This document shows positions 7,706 to 15,170 of a DNA stretch of 20,896 nucleotides, piece after piece. Position numbers and translations under genes: made by a program. Origin of the DNA: a virus; the IMG/VR virus record IMGVR_UViG_3300008117_001337, positions 1 through 20,896 of that record; one strand, given 5' to 3'. The first letter of the stretch is position 1. The number at the start of each line of letters is the position of its first letter. The notes beneath the pieces are model-generated. The model was not told the DNA's origin. It was given only the letters and a program-made list of their open reading frames with translations, and made no database searches.

Positions 7706-7837
7706 ATGCCAATGGTCGGAATGAAAAAATTTAGTTATACATCTAAGGGTAAAAAAGAAGCTAAAGAGTACGCAAAGAAAACTGGTAAGAAAATGGTTTC
7801 TAAACCTAAAAAGACTGGTGCAAAGCGTGGCTACTAA
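7706..7837 (+). CDS. Lysine-rich micro-protein
   Basis: 43 residues with 14 Lys and 1 Arg, so 35% basic. The start has M-P-M-V-G-M-K-K-F-S-Y, then alternating Lys/Ala/Glu helix-like sequence and a basic tail ending R-G-Y. It begins two bases after the previous stop, and no strong Shine-Dalgarno is visible because the upstream sequence is the end of the previous gene (A-A-A-G-G-T-A-A-A). I have seen close relatives beside DUF6496 genes in aquatic phages, unnamed. A nucleic-acid-binding role is only a guess from charge. Confidence 0.6.
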   Translation: MPMVGMKKFSYTSKGKKEAKEYAKKTGKKMVSKPKKTGAKRGY

Positions 7838-7979
7838 ACAAGGACTCTATGCTAACATCCATGCTAAGCGTAAAAGAATAGCAGCAGGATCAGGTGAGAA
7901 GATGCGTAAGGTGGGGTCTAAAGGGGCTCCCACTGCTAAAGCATTTAAACAAAGTGCTAAAACAGCGAGGAAGAAATGA
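7827..7979 (+). CDS. Lysine/arginine-rich micro-protein
   Basis: 50 residues with 11 Lys and 4 Arg (30% basic). It starts at GTG inside the previous gene (11-base overlap). The sequence contains Y-A-N-I-H-A-K-R-K-R and G-S-K-G-A-P-T-A-K-A-F-K, a pattern I recall from small conserved proteins of aquatic phages and some bacteria. Pro and Gly in the middle break it into two helical halves. The end overlaps the next start as ATGA. Function unknown. Confidence 0.65.
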   Translation: MATKQGLYANIHAKRKRIAAGSGEKMRKVGSKGAPTAKAFKQSAKTARKK

Positions 7980-8245
7980 TTAAAAAAGGCAAAGAAACTT
8001 TTAGTGGGTTTAACAAACCAAAGAGAACTCCAAGCCATCCTACTAAAAGCCATGCAGTGTTAGCTAAAGTAGGAGATGTAGAAAAGTTAATTAGATTTGG
8101 TCAGCAAGGTGTAAGTGGTGCAGGATCTGCCCCTAAAACAGCTTCTGAGAAAGCAAGACAAAAGTCTTTTAAAGCAAGGCACGCTAAGAACATAGCAAAA
8201 GGTAAGATGTCAGCAGCATATTGGGCTGACAAAGTAAAATGGTAA
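7976..8245 (+). CDS. Conserved basic phage protein of unknown function
   Basis: 89 residues, 21 Lys or Arg (24%). The C-terminal half K-A-R-H-A-K-N-I-A-K-G-K-M-S-A-A-Y-W-A-D ends in a Trp, and the N-terminal half has S-H-A-V-L-A-K and L-I-R-F-G-Q-Q-G. It resembles a widespread conserved family of short phage and bacterial proteins (possibly DUF6321; I am not certain of the name). The structured central R-F-G-Q-Q-G strand suggests a folded domain rather than a disordered tail. It is last of the four basic genes and is followed by a promoter, so it ends the upstream operon. Confidence 0.65.
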   Translation: MIKKGKETFSGFNKPKRTPSHPTKSHAVLAKVGDVEKLIRFGQQGVSGAGSAPKTASEKARQKSFKARHAKNIAKGKMSAAYWADKVKW

Positions 8246-8253
8246 TAAATTAG

Positions 8254-8282
8254 TTGACAAATAGCCATTCTTATGGTATAAT
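8254..8282 (+). promoter_or_regulatory. Consensus sigma70 promoter with extended -10
   Basis: TTGACA at 8254-8259, a 17-base spacer, and TATAAT at 8277-8282, preceded by TG at 8274-8275 (extended -10). This is a perfect match to the bacterial housekeeping consensus. It lies in the 63-base gap between the basic-protein genes and tail tubular A. Transcription should start near 8289, giving a leader of about 20 bases before the ATG at 8309. It would drive the tail and internal virion operon with host RNA polymerase. Confidence 0.9.
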
Positions 8283-8308
8283 TGTTGTATATACTGGGAA
8301 AATAACAC

Positions 8309-8950
8309 ATGACTTATTTAGAAATTGTCAATAAGGTTTTAAAAAGATTAAGGGAACCTACAGTGGCTTCTGTGAGTGAAAACTCATATAGCTCATTGAT
8401 TGGTGACTTAGTTAATGTCGCTAAGCGAGAAATTGAAGATGCTTGGAATTGGTCAACTTTAAGAACTACTCTTACAGCTACCACTGCTCCTGATCTCTTC
8501 AACTATGTGCTTCGTGGTGCTGGAACTCGTTTTAGAGTTTTAGAGATTATTAATGACACTGATAATGTGTTCTTATATCCTAGAGATAGTAAATGGTTTG
8601 AAAGAAGCCTATTAATGTCTCCTGTACAAAAAGGAAGCCCATTATACTACAATTTTAACGGTGTTACTACTTATGGTGATACTCAAGTGGATGTATTCCC
8701 TGTACCTGATGGTGTTTATACATTACGCTTTAATGTGGTGATGCCACAAGATGATTTAACTTTAGATACTGAAGTAGTACAAATACCTTACACTCTTCTT
8801 ATTGAAGGTACTCTTGCAAGAGCAATTGCTGAGAGAGGTGAGGATGGTGGAAACCAAGATCAAGAAATGCGTTACAGAAATATGTTAGCAGATTTAATTG
8901 CAATTGAAGCTGGTACTCGTCCTGAAGAAACTACTTGGTATCCTCAATAA
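8309..8950 (+). CDS. Tail tubular protein A-like (head-tail adaptor)
   Basis: 213 residues, close to T7 gp11. The N-terminal helix pair (I-V-N-K-V-L-K-R-L-R-E, then V-A-K-R-E-I-E-D-A-W-N-W-S-T-L-R) is the hallmark of this family, followed by a beta-rich region and a C-terminal helical part (E-G-T-L-A-R-A-I-A-E-R-G-E-D-G-G) ending T-T-W-Y-P-Q. It would form the ring linking portal and tail nozzle. It is the first gene after the promoter at 8254-8282. The Shine-Dalgarno is weak (GGGA near 8296-8299). The stop overlaps the tail tubular B start as TAATG, matching the fixed A-then-B order of podoviruses. Confidence 0.85.
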   Translation: MTYLEIVNKVLKRLREPTVASVSENSYSSLIGDLVNVAKREIEDAWNWSTLRTTLTATTAPDLFNYVLRGAGTRFRVLEIINDTDNVFLYPRDSKWFERSLLMSPVQKGSPLYYNFNGVTTYGDTQVDVFPVPDGVYTLRFNVVMPQDDLTLDTEVVQIPYTLLIEGTLARAIAERGEDGGNQDQEMRYRNMLADLIAIEAGTRPEETTWYPQ

Positions 8951-9996
8951 TGGCTGGAACATTAAAAACTACTTCTATAGCTGCACCTGGATTCATGGGT
9001 TTAAATACCCAAGACTCCTCTGTTACACTTGAGAGTGGTTATGCTTCTATTGCTACTAATTGTATCATTGACAAATATGGTAGATTAGGTGCTAGAAAAG
9101 GTTGGGATGCTGTTACTACAAACAATGGTACTCTTACTGATTCAGAAGCTATTGGTTCTATATTTGAATTTAAAGAGATAGATGGTACGATTAGTTATCT
9201 ATCTGCTGGTGGTGGTAAATTATTTTCAGGAACTGAAACTCTAACAGAGCACATTCCTAAAGCAGCTGACCAAACAACTAATGCCCCTATTACCCCTACA
9301 GATGATAGATGGCAATTTGCAGCGTTAGCTGAAGGTAGTAGTGCAACTGCTTCTTCTTATGGTTTTGCAGCACAGATTGGTAATCCATTATTAGTATGGA
9401 GAAAGACATCTCACTCAGGTCCTTACATCTTTCAAAGAGTAGGTGACTATGGTAGTAAGCCATCAGGTGTTTCTACATTTGACCCTGACTGTGTATTAGC
9501 AGCATTTGGTAGAATATGGGTAGCTAGAATGACTAGCCATAAACATACTCTTTATTATAGTAGATTATTAGATGGTGCAGCATTTACTGGCACTGGTTCA
9601 GGAATTATTGATATTAGTTCTGTTGTTGGTAATAACGATGAGATTACAGCACTAGCTTATCACAATAGTTATTTAGTTATATTCTGTAAGAATCACATTG
9701 TTATCTATCAAGGTGCTAATGATCCTTCTACAATGACTTTAGCTGATGTGGTGGTAGGTGTAGGATGTGTTGCTAGAGATTCTGTACAAAGCACAGGTAC
9801 CGACTTAATCTTCTTATCAAAGAGTGGTGTAAGAAGCTTTAACAGAACAGTGCAAGAAAATACAATGCCTCTTCGTGAACTCTCTTTAAATATTAGAGAT
9901 GACTTAGTAGGATACTTAGCAGTTCTCTATGGAATAATACAGCTGGTACAAACTATACAGCATTTTGTTCTACAGAGGATAGAGAATTATTTATAG
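8950..9996 (+). CDS. Tail tubular protein B-like, N-terminal part (frame-broken gene)
   Basis: 348 residues from ATG 8950; a TTG five codons upstream is in frame, but the TAATG overlap with the previous stop favours 8950. The sequence has the repeating beta features of the T7 gp12/nozzle family: G-G-L-N-T-type start (P-G-F-M-G-L-N-T-Q-D-S), D-K-Y-G-R-L-G-A-R-K-G-W, F-G-R-I-W-V-A-R, Y-H-N-S-Y-L-V-I-F, and S-K-S-G-V-R-S-F-N. After L-N-I-R-D-D-L-V at about 317-324 the frame loses family likeness and ends within 25 residues. The family's C-terminal part resumes in another frame (9903-10427). It would form the distal tail nozzle, so the break affects a normally essential gene. Confidence 0.8.
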   Translation: MAGTLKTTSIAAPGFMGLNTQDSSVTLESGYASIATNCIIDKYGRLGARKGWDAVTTNNGTLTDSEAIGSIFEFKEIDGTISYLSAGGGKLFSGTETLTEHIPKAADQTTNAPITPTDDRWQFAALAEGSSATASSYGFAAQIGNPLLVWRKTSHSGPYIFQRVGDYGSKPSGVSTFDPDCVLAAFGRIWVARMTSHKHTLYYSRLLDGAAFTGTGSGIIDISSVVGNNDEITALAYHNSYLVIFCKNHIVIYQGANDPSTMTLADVVVGVGCVARDSVQSTGTDLIFLSKSGVRSFNRTVQENTMPLRELSLNIRDDLVGYLAVLYGIIQLVQTIQHFVLQRIENYL

Positions 9997-10427
9997 GTCT
10001 TCCAGGTAAGATTGTTAAATACAATGGTTATTTAGATGGCACTACAACATATAATATGCAATATTATACATCTAGTTCCGACTTAGGAAGTGCTACAACG
10101 AATAAGATGCTTAAAAAAGCATCATTAGTAATTATAGGTAATGGTGATCAAGACTTTTCATTTAAATATGGATATGACTATACATTAAACTATACTACAC
10201 AACCTATTAATAGAAGTTTAGGTTCAGGAATATATAGTACTTTTGGTTCTACTTTTGAGTATGGTATTGCTAAATATTCTTCTGTAGGTATTGGTGTTAA
10301 TACAATTTATGTACCTTTAGGTGGATCAGGGAAAGTAATTCAATTTGGAGTTGAATCAGAAATTAATGATAATCCAGTGTCTATTCAAAAAATAGATGTT
10401 TATTTACAAACAGGGAAAATGATATAA
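9903..10427 (+). CDS. Tail tubular protein B-like, C-terminal part (frame-broken gene)
   Basis: Frame open from 9903 with no ATG, GTG or TTG until ATG 10056. Family-like sequence starts near 9930 (W-N-N-T-A-G-T-N-Y-T-A-F-C-S, R-E-L-F-I-G-L-P-G-K-I-V-K-Y-N-G-Y). It continues with L-K-K-A-S-L-V-I-I-G-N-G and V-Y-L-Q-T-G-K-M-I at the end, the usual C-terminus of this tail protein family. It therefore belongs with the gene at 8950, not a separate gene. Together they would give about 490 residues, and the stretch that normally links N-I-R-D to this Trp (about 50 residues as I recall the family) is not present. A -1 shift would connect them, but I see no slippery heptamer in the shared region 9903-9996. 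Confidence 0.7.
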   Translation, partial: LSRILSSSLWNNTAGTNYTAFCSTEDRELFIGLPGKIVKYNGYLDGTTTYNMQYYTSSSDLGSATTNKMLKKASLVIIGNGDQDFSFKYGYDYTLNYTTQPINRSLGSGIYSTFGSTFEYGIAKYSSVGIGVNTIYVPLGGSGKVIQFGVESEINDNPVSIQKIDVYLQTGKMI

Positions 10428-10966
10428 TGGCAAACTATACCAAGGCAACTAACTTTTTAGCAAAGGATTCACTAGCTTCAGGAGATCCAGCTAAAATTAT
10501 TAAAGGTTCTGAATTTGATGTAGAGTTTAATGCTTTACAAACAGCAGTCAATAGTAAAGCTAATATTCCTGCTGGTTGGTATCTATGTAATGGTGCAAAT
10601 GGTACTCCTGATTTAAGAAATAAATTTATTGTAGGTGCTGGCTCTACTTATGCAGTTGCAGCTACTGGAGGTAGTGCAGATGCTATTGTGGTATCTCATA
10701 CTCATACTGCTACAACAAGTTCAACCTCTCTTACAGGTGAGATTTCTAGCCAATATGCTAACGGTTCAAACTATGGTGGAACTACTGGTGTATTCTCACA
10801 AACTAATTACCAAGTAGATGGTGATGGTGGTGAAAGCCGTGCTGGTAGAACTATTTATTTTGATGGTACTCATAGTCATACAACAACTGTTAGCTCAACA
10901 GGTTCTAGCGGTACTAACGCTAATTTACCTCCATACTATGCTTTAGCATATATAATGAAAAGCTAA
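10427..10966 (+). CDS. Tail collar-type short fibre protein
   Basis: 179 residues. After a short N-terminal region (M-A-N-Y-T-K-A-T-N-F and G-S-E-F-D-V-E-F-N-A-L) comes a phage tail collar core: I-P-A-G-W-Y-L-C-N-G at 47-56, T-P-D-L-R-N-K-F-I-V-G-A-G at 60-72, then S-H-T-H-T and G-T-H-S-H-T, which are metal-binding His pairs seen in such fibres. The C-terminus is L-P-P-Y-Y-A-L-A-Y-I-M-K. It would be a short receptor-binding fibre at the tail. In the relatives I recall there is a longer linker between the N-terminal part and the I-P-A-G-W motif; here they touch. It is coupled to its neighbours by TAATG overlaps on both sides. Confidence 0.85.
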   Translation: MANYTKATNFLAKDSLASGDPAKIIKGSEFDVEFNALQTAVNSKANIPAGWYLCNGANGTPDLRNKFIVGAGSTYAVAATGGSADAIVVSHTHTATTSSTSLTGEISSQYANGSNYGGTTGVFSQTNYQVDGDGGESRAGRTIYFDGTHSHTTTVSSTGSSGTNANLPPYYALAYIMKS

Positions 10967-11325
10967 TGATTAAAGTAGAATACGCTAATTTATTATATAG
11001 GATTTATGGAAGTCCTAAAGAGAATAAAAAGAAGTTTTTAGAAGAAGCATTAACTTGGGAATATTACCCAATTTATCGTAATAATGACACTGTAGCTTTA
11101 ATACTTACTAAGGGGAATAGAATCCATTGTGGATGTCTTCCTGAATATAAAGGTAAGTGGTTTCCATTAAAGATGTATCAGCGTATCATGAAGAACTTAA
11201 TTCTAAAGTATGGAAGAGTAGAAACATCTACTTATCCTGAATCAGAAGAGTTTGTTAAAAGGTTAGGATTTAAAGAAGTTAGTAGAACAAAAGATGTTAT
11301 TAATTTTATAAAGACAGAGGTATAA
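10966..11325 (+). CDS. Possible GNAT-like acetyltransferase, function uncertain
   Basis: 119 residues, small and basic. The layout, with strands (V-A-L-I-L-T, C-G-C-L-P-E-Y), a central helix (Y-Q-R-I-M-K-N-L-I-L-K-Y-G) and a final Y-P-E-S-E-E-F-V-K-R-L-G-F-K-E-V, resembles the end of GNAT N-acetyltransferases, where the last motif is typically (x)-L-G-F-xx. A clear acetyl-CoA loop (R/Q-xx-G-x-G/A) is not seen, so catalysis is doubtful. Phages often have a GNAT-like or DUF2824-type gene between tail and internal proteins. It overlaps the collar gene as TAATG. Family confidence is low; coding confidence is high. Confidence 0.5.
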   Translation: MIKVEYANLLYRIYGSPKENKKKFLEEALTWEYYPIYRNNDTVALILTKGNRIHCGCLPEYKGKWFPLKMYQRIMKNLILKYGRVETSTYPESEEFVKRLGFKEVSRTKDVINFIKTEV

Positions 11326-11326
11326 T

Positions 11327-12073
11327 ATGAGTTTTGTTACAGATTTATTTGGTGGTGATGAACCTGATTATAGTCAGGCTGAGTTCAAGCCTTATAATAT
11401 TAAAGGTCCAGCTGGTGGAATAACTTATGAAGGTAAAACTGGAACAGTTACTCTTGCCCCTGAATTACAAGATTTATGGACTAAATATTTAGCAGGTGCT
11501 AAAGGTGCTCTACCTTCCGAAGAACAAATGAGCTTTGCTGGGGATGTGTCTCAATTAGGTAAAGGTTTATTTGCTAGAGGTGCTGGTACAGACATTAATG
11601 CTAAGACTAGAGATTACTACAATCAAGTTATTGCTGGCATGGAGCCACAAAGAGCAGCTGAAGAGTCTAGACTTGCTGATACACTATTCTCACAAGGTCG
11701 TACAGGTGCTGGTGTTGGAGTTGCTGGTGGTGGTTATATTAACCCTGAGCAATATTCTTTATTTAAAGCAAGAGAAGAAGCTAATAGAAATATCTATTTA
11801 GGTGCTGAAGATAGAGCAAGAGCACAACAATTAGAAGACCTTAAAAATGCTTTAGGTTTCTATGGCACAGGTCAAGAACTTAGAACAACCCCTTATGCTA
11901 CTTCAGCTAACATTCTTGGATATGGTACAGGTCTTCTTGGTATGGCTAATCCTTATCTAACTCCATCTATTCAATTAGGACAAGCTGGCTCTGAAGCTGG
12001 TGGTAGAATTGTTGGAGCACAACAACAAGGTTATGGACAAAATCTTGGTTTTTGGGGTAGTTTACTAGGGTAA
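11327..12073 (+). CDS. Internal virion protein, gp14-like
   Basis: 248 residues, Gly- and Gln-rich, no enzyme motif. It begins M-S-F-V-T-D-L-F-G-G-D-E-P-D-Y, a start I associate with internal core proteins of podoviruses. A helical middle (E-P-Q-R-A-A-E-E-S-R-L-A-D-T-L-F-S-Q-G-R) is followed by a Gly-rich, weakly hydrophobic stretch and a C-terminus with G-L-L-G, G-Y-G and G-F-W-G-S-L-L-G. Such proteins leave the capsid first at infection and may form the channel through the outer membrane. Position between tail proteins and the next two internal proteins fits T7 gp14-15-16 order. Shine-Dalgarno is AGAGG just upstream. Confidence 0.65.
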   Translation: MSFVTDLFGGDEPDYSQAEFKPYNIKGPAGGITYEGKTGTVTLAPELQDLWTKYLAGAKGALPSEEQMSFAGDVSQLGKGLFARGAGTDINAKTRDYYNQVIAGMEPQRAAEESRLADTLFSQGRTGAGVGVAGGGYINPEQYSLFKAREEANRNIYLGAEDRARAQQLEDLKNALGFYGTGQELRTTPYATSANILGYGTGLLGMANPYLTPSIQLGQAGSEAGGRIVGAQQQGYGQNLGFWGSLLG

Positions 12074-12091
12074 TTATTTAAAGGATTTATT

Positions 12092-13354
12092 ATGGCTAAT
12101 GTAGTTAAAAGTTTATTTGGTGACATCCTAGGACCATCTCCTGAAGAAATTCAGCAACAAATTTCTCTTCAAGACACAAGAGCTCCTCTTGGAAGAACAC
12201 TTATTACTAGAGGTGTAAGAGAACTAGGATCACTATTTGGTATTGAAGATCCTGCTCTTGTGAGAGCTAAGAAAGTTAGACAAGCTCTTTCAGAGGCTCA
12301 AAGCCAATTAAAGCCTGAAGATTTACAAAATCCTGATGTCCTCTATCCAAAACTTATTGAGACTTTTAAAGCTTATGACTTACCTGAAGAAGCTCTTCAA
12401 TTAGGTCAATATGCTATTGCTCAAAAGTCTGACTTAGAATTAACTAGGGCTAAGACTGATGTAGAGATTAAAAAGGCAATCACTGAGAAAGAAGGTAAGA
12501 AGTCTAACTTAGAAAAAGCTTTAGATAACCTATCTAATGCAGAGAAAGCTTTAAAAGAAGATCCTACTAATGAGTCATTAAAACTCCGTGTTAAAGCTTT
12601 TGGTGGGGAAGTAGATAAACTTTCTACAGAGAAACAATCTACAGATGCTCAGTATGCTGAAGCAAATGCTACATTGAATGATCCAAATGCTACAGCAGAT
12701 CAAAAGAAAATTGCACAACAAACTATTGATAGACTTTACCCAATTAAAGCAACAGGAATGGGTCAATATCAAAAGAACCCTGAGACAGGTGTTTATGAGC
12801 CTATCCCAGGTACTCCTGCAGCTGAGAAAGCTATTGATAAAGAGAAGAAAGAAGTGATGAGAATTAACAATCAACTTGCTTCTGTAAATCTTGTAGATAA
12901 AACTATTGATAAAGCTATAAGTCAACTTTCTCCTAAGACAACAGGTCTTGTTGGTGTTGGTGCATCTAAGATTCCAGGTACAGATGCTTATACCCTTAAA
13001 ACAACACTTAATACAGTTGTAGCTAACCTAGGCTTTGACAAATTACAAGCTATGCGAGATGCTTCGCCAACAGGTGGTGCACTTGGTCAAGTTGCTGTTA
13101 AGGAAATTGAGTTCTTACAACAAACTATTGCTTCTTTAGATCAAGGTTTAACTAAAGAGGAACTTGCTAAAAACTTAGCTGAAATTAAAGCAAGTTATGC
13201 TAGACTTCAAAATAGTCTTAAAGAGTCTTTATCTGAAAAAGCTCCAGCTCCTACAAAAGCACCTGCAACTACTCCAGCAAGTGCTACCCCAGCCCCAGCT
13301 GGTGGAAGTGTATTAGACATTATTAGAAGTTTTAAAACACCTAAAAAAGGGTAA
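12092..13354 (+). CDS. Internal virion protein, coiled-coil rich (gp15 position)
   Basis: 420 residues, mostly helical and charged. Long coiled coil is likely at about 105-200 (repeated E-K-K and L-E-K-A-L-D-N-L-S-N-A-E-K-A-L). A well conserved block near 305-355 includes A-N-L-G-F-D-K-L-Q-A-M-R-D-A-S-P-T-G-G-A and L-G-Q-V-A-V-K-E-I-E-F-L-Q, which I recall from internal or DNA-transfer proteins of aquatic phages. A Pro/Ala/Thr linker (about 388-406) leads to a short basic tail. It likely builds the ejection core with its neighbours. Shine-Dalgarno AAAGGA precedes ATG. Function is inferred from position and shape. Confidence 0.65.
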   Translation: MANVVKSLFGDILGPSPEEIQQQISLQDTRAPLGRTLITRGVRELGSLFGIEDPALVRAKKVRQALSEAQSQLKPEDLQNPDVLYPKLIETFKAYDLPEEALQLGQYAIAQKSDLELTRAKTDVEIKKAITEKEGKKSNLEKALDNLSNAEKALKEDPTNESLKLRVKAFGGEVDKLSTEKQSTDAQYAEANATLNDPNATADQKKIAQQTIDRLYPIKATGMGQYQKNPETGVYEPIPGTPAAEKAIDKEKKEVMRINNQLASVNLVDKTIDKAISQLSPKTTGLVGVGASKIPGTDAYTLKTTLNTVVANLGFDKLQAMRDASPTGGALGQVAVKEIEFLQQTIASLDQGLTKEELAKNLAEIKASYARLQNSLKESLSEKAPAPTKAPATTPASATPAPAGGSVLDIIRSFKTPKKG

Positions 13355-13356
13355 TC

Positions 13357-15144
13357 ATGAATATTGATTGGTCTAAATTATCTCAAGAACAACTTGACAT
13401 AGCTGAGAAAGTAGTATTAGAAGCTCAGAAGCAAGGTGTTGATGAAAACCTAGCATTAAGTATGGCTAACATTGAAAGTGGTTTTAAAGCCTCTGCCAAG
13501 TCACCTAAGGGTGCTATTGGTGTTATGCAACTTATGCCTAGCACTGCTAAAGATTTAAATGTTGACCCTAATAATGTGGATGAAAACATTAAAGGTGGCG
13601 TATCTTATATTAAACAAAACTTTGAGAAGTATAAAGATCCATACCTAACTGGTATTGCTTACAATGCAGGTCCTGGAGTTGCAGATAGATTCTTATCATC
13701 TAAAGATCCATCAATACTTCCTAGTGAGACTATTGACTATGTTACTAGACTAGGTGATTTATACACACCTGCAGTTAATGTAACTCCTACAGAAGCTACT
13801 CCTCAAACAGAACAACCTTCTTTAGAAGCTACACCAGGAACAGTTCAATCTGCTGTAGAGAATCCACAAAATTACTATGAGTTTAACCCACAAAATATTG
13901 GAGTTAGTTCTGCTATTAGTGCTGGATTAAGTTTAATTCCTGCTATTGGTGGTCCATACAGAGTTGGTAGAGTTGGTGTAGAATTAGGTAAGCGAGTTTT
14001 AGGTGGAGCAGCATCAGGTGCAGCATCTTCTCTTGCTGGTGAATACTACAAAGCTGGAAGACCTGAGAATTTTGAGAATGATGTGACAGCTATGGGTATT
14101 GAGTTAGCAGCTGGAGCAGCTCCTACAATTACTAGAGAACTCATTGGAAGACTTCCCACAGCGATTACTAACCTATTTCCAGGAGATACTCTTACTAGAT
14201 ATATTGGTAAACCATTAAAGAGTTTATTAGGTGGTGAAACTGAATCTGAGTTTGTTTTAAAAGAAGCTAAACTTGGTAAGACAGATGCTGGTTTTGCAAA
14301 GAGAGTAAAACCTGGTACTTCTACAGATGTATTTACTAGAGGTAATGAAGAAGCTCAAAGAAGATTCTTAGCACAAAATAATATTCCTTTTACACAAGCA
14401 GAGACAGCAGATAATGCTGTAAGAAACTTTGTTAAGACAAACATTGATGATCTATTTAAACAAGGCAAAGGTTTTGTTGATAGTCCTCAATATCAAAAAT
14501 TACAAGCAGACTTAGCTCAAAGTATTAGAGATGGTCTTGTTGACCCACAAGAACTAAAAATTATTTCTAAAGTTATTGGTAGTCAAAAGTCTCCATTAAA
14601 TGCTGATAAGTTTAAAACAACTTTACTTAACTTAGCTCAACAAAGTGAGACTACTGGTTATAAAGTATATAACTTAGATAAGACAGCTCAAAAGCTTCTT
14701 ACAAATGCTATGGATGATTATTTTACATCAACTACTGGTAAGCCATTATATGGTATTCTTAAAAAGGTTGAGGAAGATAAATATGTAGCTCAAGCTAGAG
14801 ATAGTTTACCAGTATTAATACAAAAAGGATTTAAGGGTGAAGATATAGATCAAGCTCTAACAAATCTTTCTAAGAGTAAAGCTGGTGTAGAAGATTTTAG
14901 AAAGTCTCTCAGTACTTACCTTAAAGTAATTCCTGAGAAAGATTTAGTAGCTGAGTTCAATAGACTTGAGCCAGTTATGCGTAAATCTAAAGTACTTCCT
15001 ATGGAAGATTTAACTAAGATTAAGAGAAGTATTGCTGAATATAAATCTACTGGAGCTAAATTAGGAACTGTTGGAGCTGTTGTTCTAAAAGATTCTATAT
15101 TAGGTTTATTAGGTGCAGAAGCGGCTAGAGTAATGCCTATGTAA
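13357..15144 (+). CDS. Internal virion protein with lytic transglycosylase domain
   Basis: 595 residues. Residues 15-135 form an SLT (goose-lysozyme-like) domain: catalytic E40 in N-I-E-S-G-F, G-V-M-Q-L-M-P-S-T-A at 55-64 and A-Y-N-A-G-P-G at 101-107. It would cut peptidoglycan strands during DNA entry, as T7 gp16 does. A Pro/Thr/Glu linker follows (about 140-165), then a Gly/Ala-rich weakly hydrophobic segment (about 185-225) that may contact the membrane, then a long helical region to the end. T7 gp16 is over twice this length, so this is a short version. It is the last gene of the + strand operon, followed by a hairpin terminator. Shine-Dalgarno AAGGG precedes the ATG. Confidence 0.85.
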   Translation: MNIDWSKLSQEQLDIAEKVVLEAQKQGVDENLALSMANIESGFKASAKSPKGAIGVMQLMPSTAKDLNVDPNNVDENIKGGVSYIKQNFEKYKDPYLTGIAYNAGPGVADRFLSSKDPSILPSETIDYVTRLGDLYTPAVNVTPTEATPQTEQPSLEATPGTVQSAVENPQNYYEFNPQNIGVSSAISAGLSLIPAIGGPYRVGRVGVELGKRVLGGAASGAASSLAGEYYKAGRPENFENDVTAMGIELAAGAAPTITRELIGRLPTAITNLFPGDTLTRYIGKPLKSLLGGETESEFVLKEAKLGKTDAGFAKRVKPGTSTDVFTRGNEEAQRRFLAQNNIPFTQAETADNAVRNFVKTNIDDLFKQGKGFVDSPQYQKLQADLAQSIRDGLVDPQELKIISKVIGSQKSPLNADKFKTTLLNLAQQSETTGYKVYNLDKTAQKLLTNAMDDYFTSTTGKPLYGILKKVEEDKYVAQARDSLPVLIQKGFKGEDIDQALTNLSKSKAGVEDFRKSLSTYLKVIPEKDLVAEFNRLEPVMRKSKVLPMEDLTKIKRSIAEYKSTGAKLGTVGAVVLKDSILGLLGAEAARVMPM

Positions 15145-15149
15145 TAAAA

Positions 15150-15168
15150 AAGGGGCGTTAAGCCCCTT
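15150..15168. terminator. Hairpin terminator between convergent operons
   Basis: Stem AAGGGGC (15150-15156) pairs with GCCCCTT (15162-15168) across a five-base loop. On the - strand the hairpin is followed by TTTTTTA, a good intrinsic terminator. On the + strand it is followed by an AT-rich but less pure tail (AATTATTTA). It lies between the end of the internal virion operon and the end of the leftward operon and should stop both. Confidence 0.85.
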
Positions 15169-15170
15169 AA

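Noticed and set aside
12578-12925. 115-residue - strand ORF inside the internal virion protein gene, and similar - strand ORFs at 4574-4846 and 5507-5722
   Set aside because: Low-complexity hydrophobic or Ser/Ile/Cys-rich translations opposite clear genes, with no start signals.
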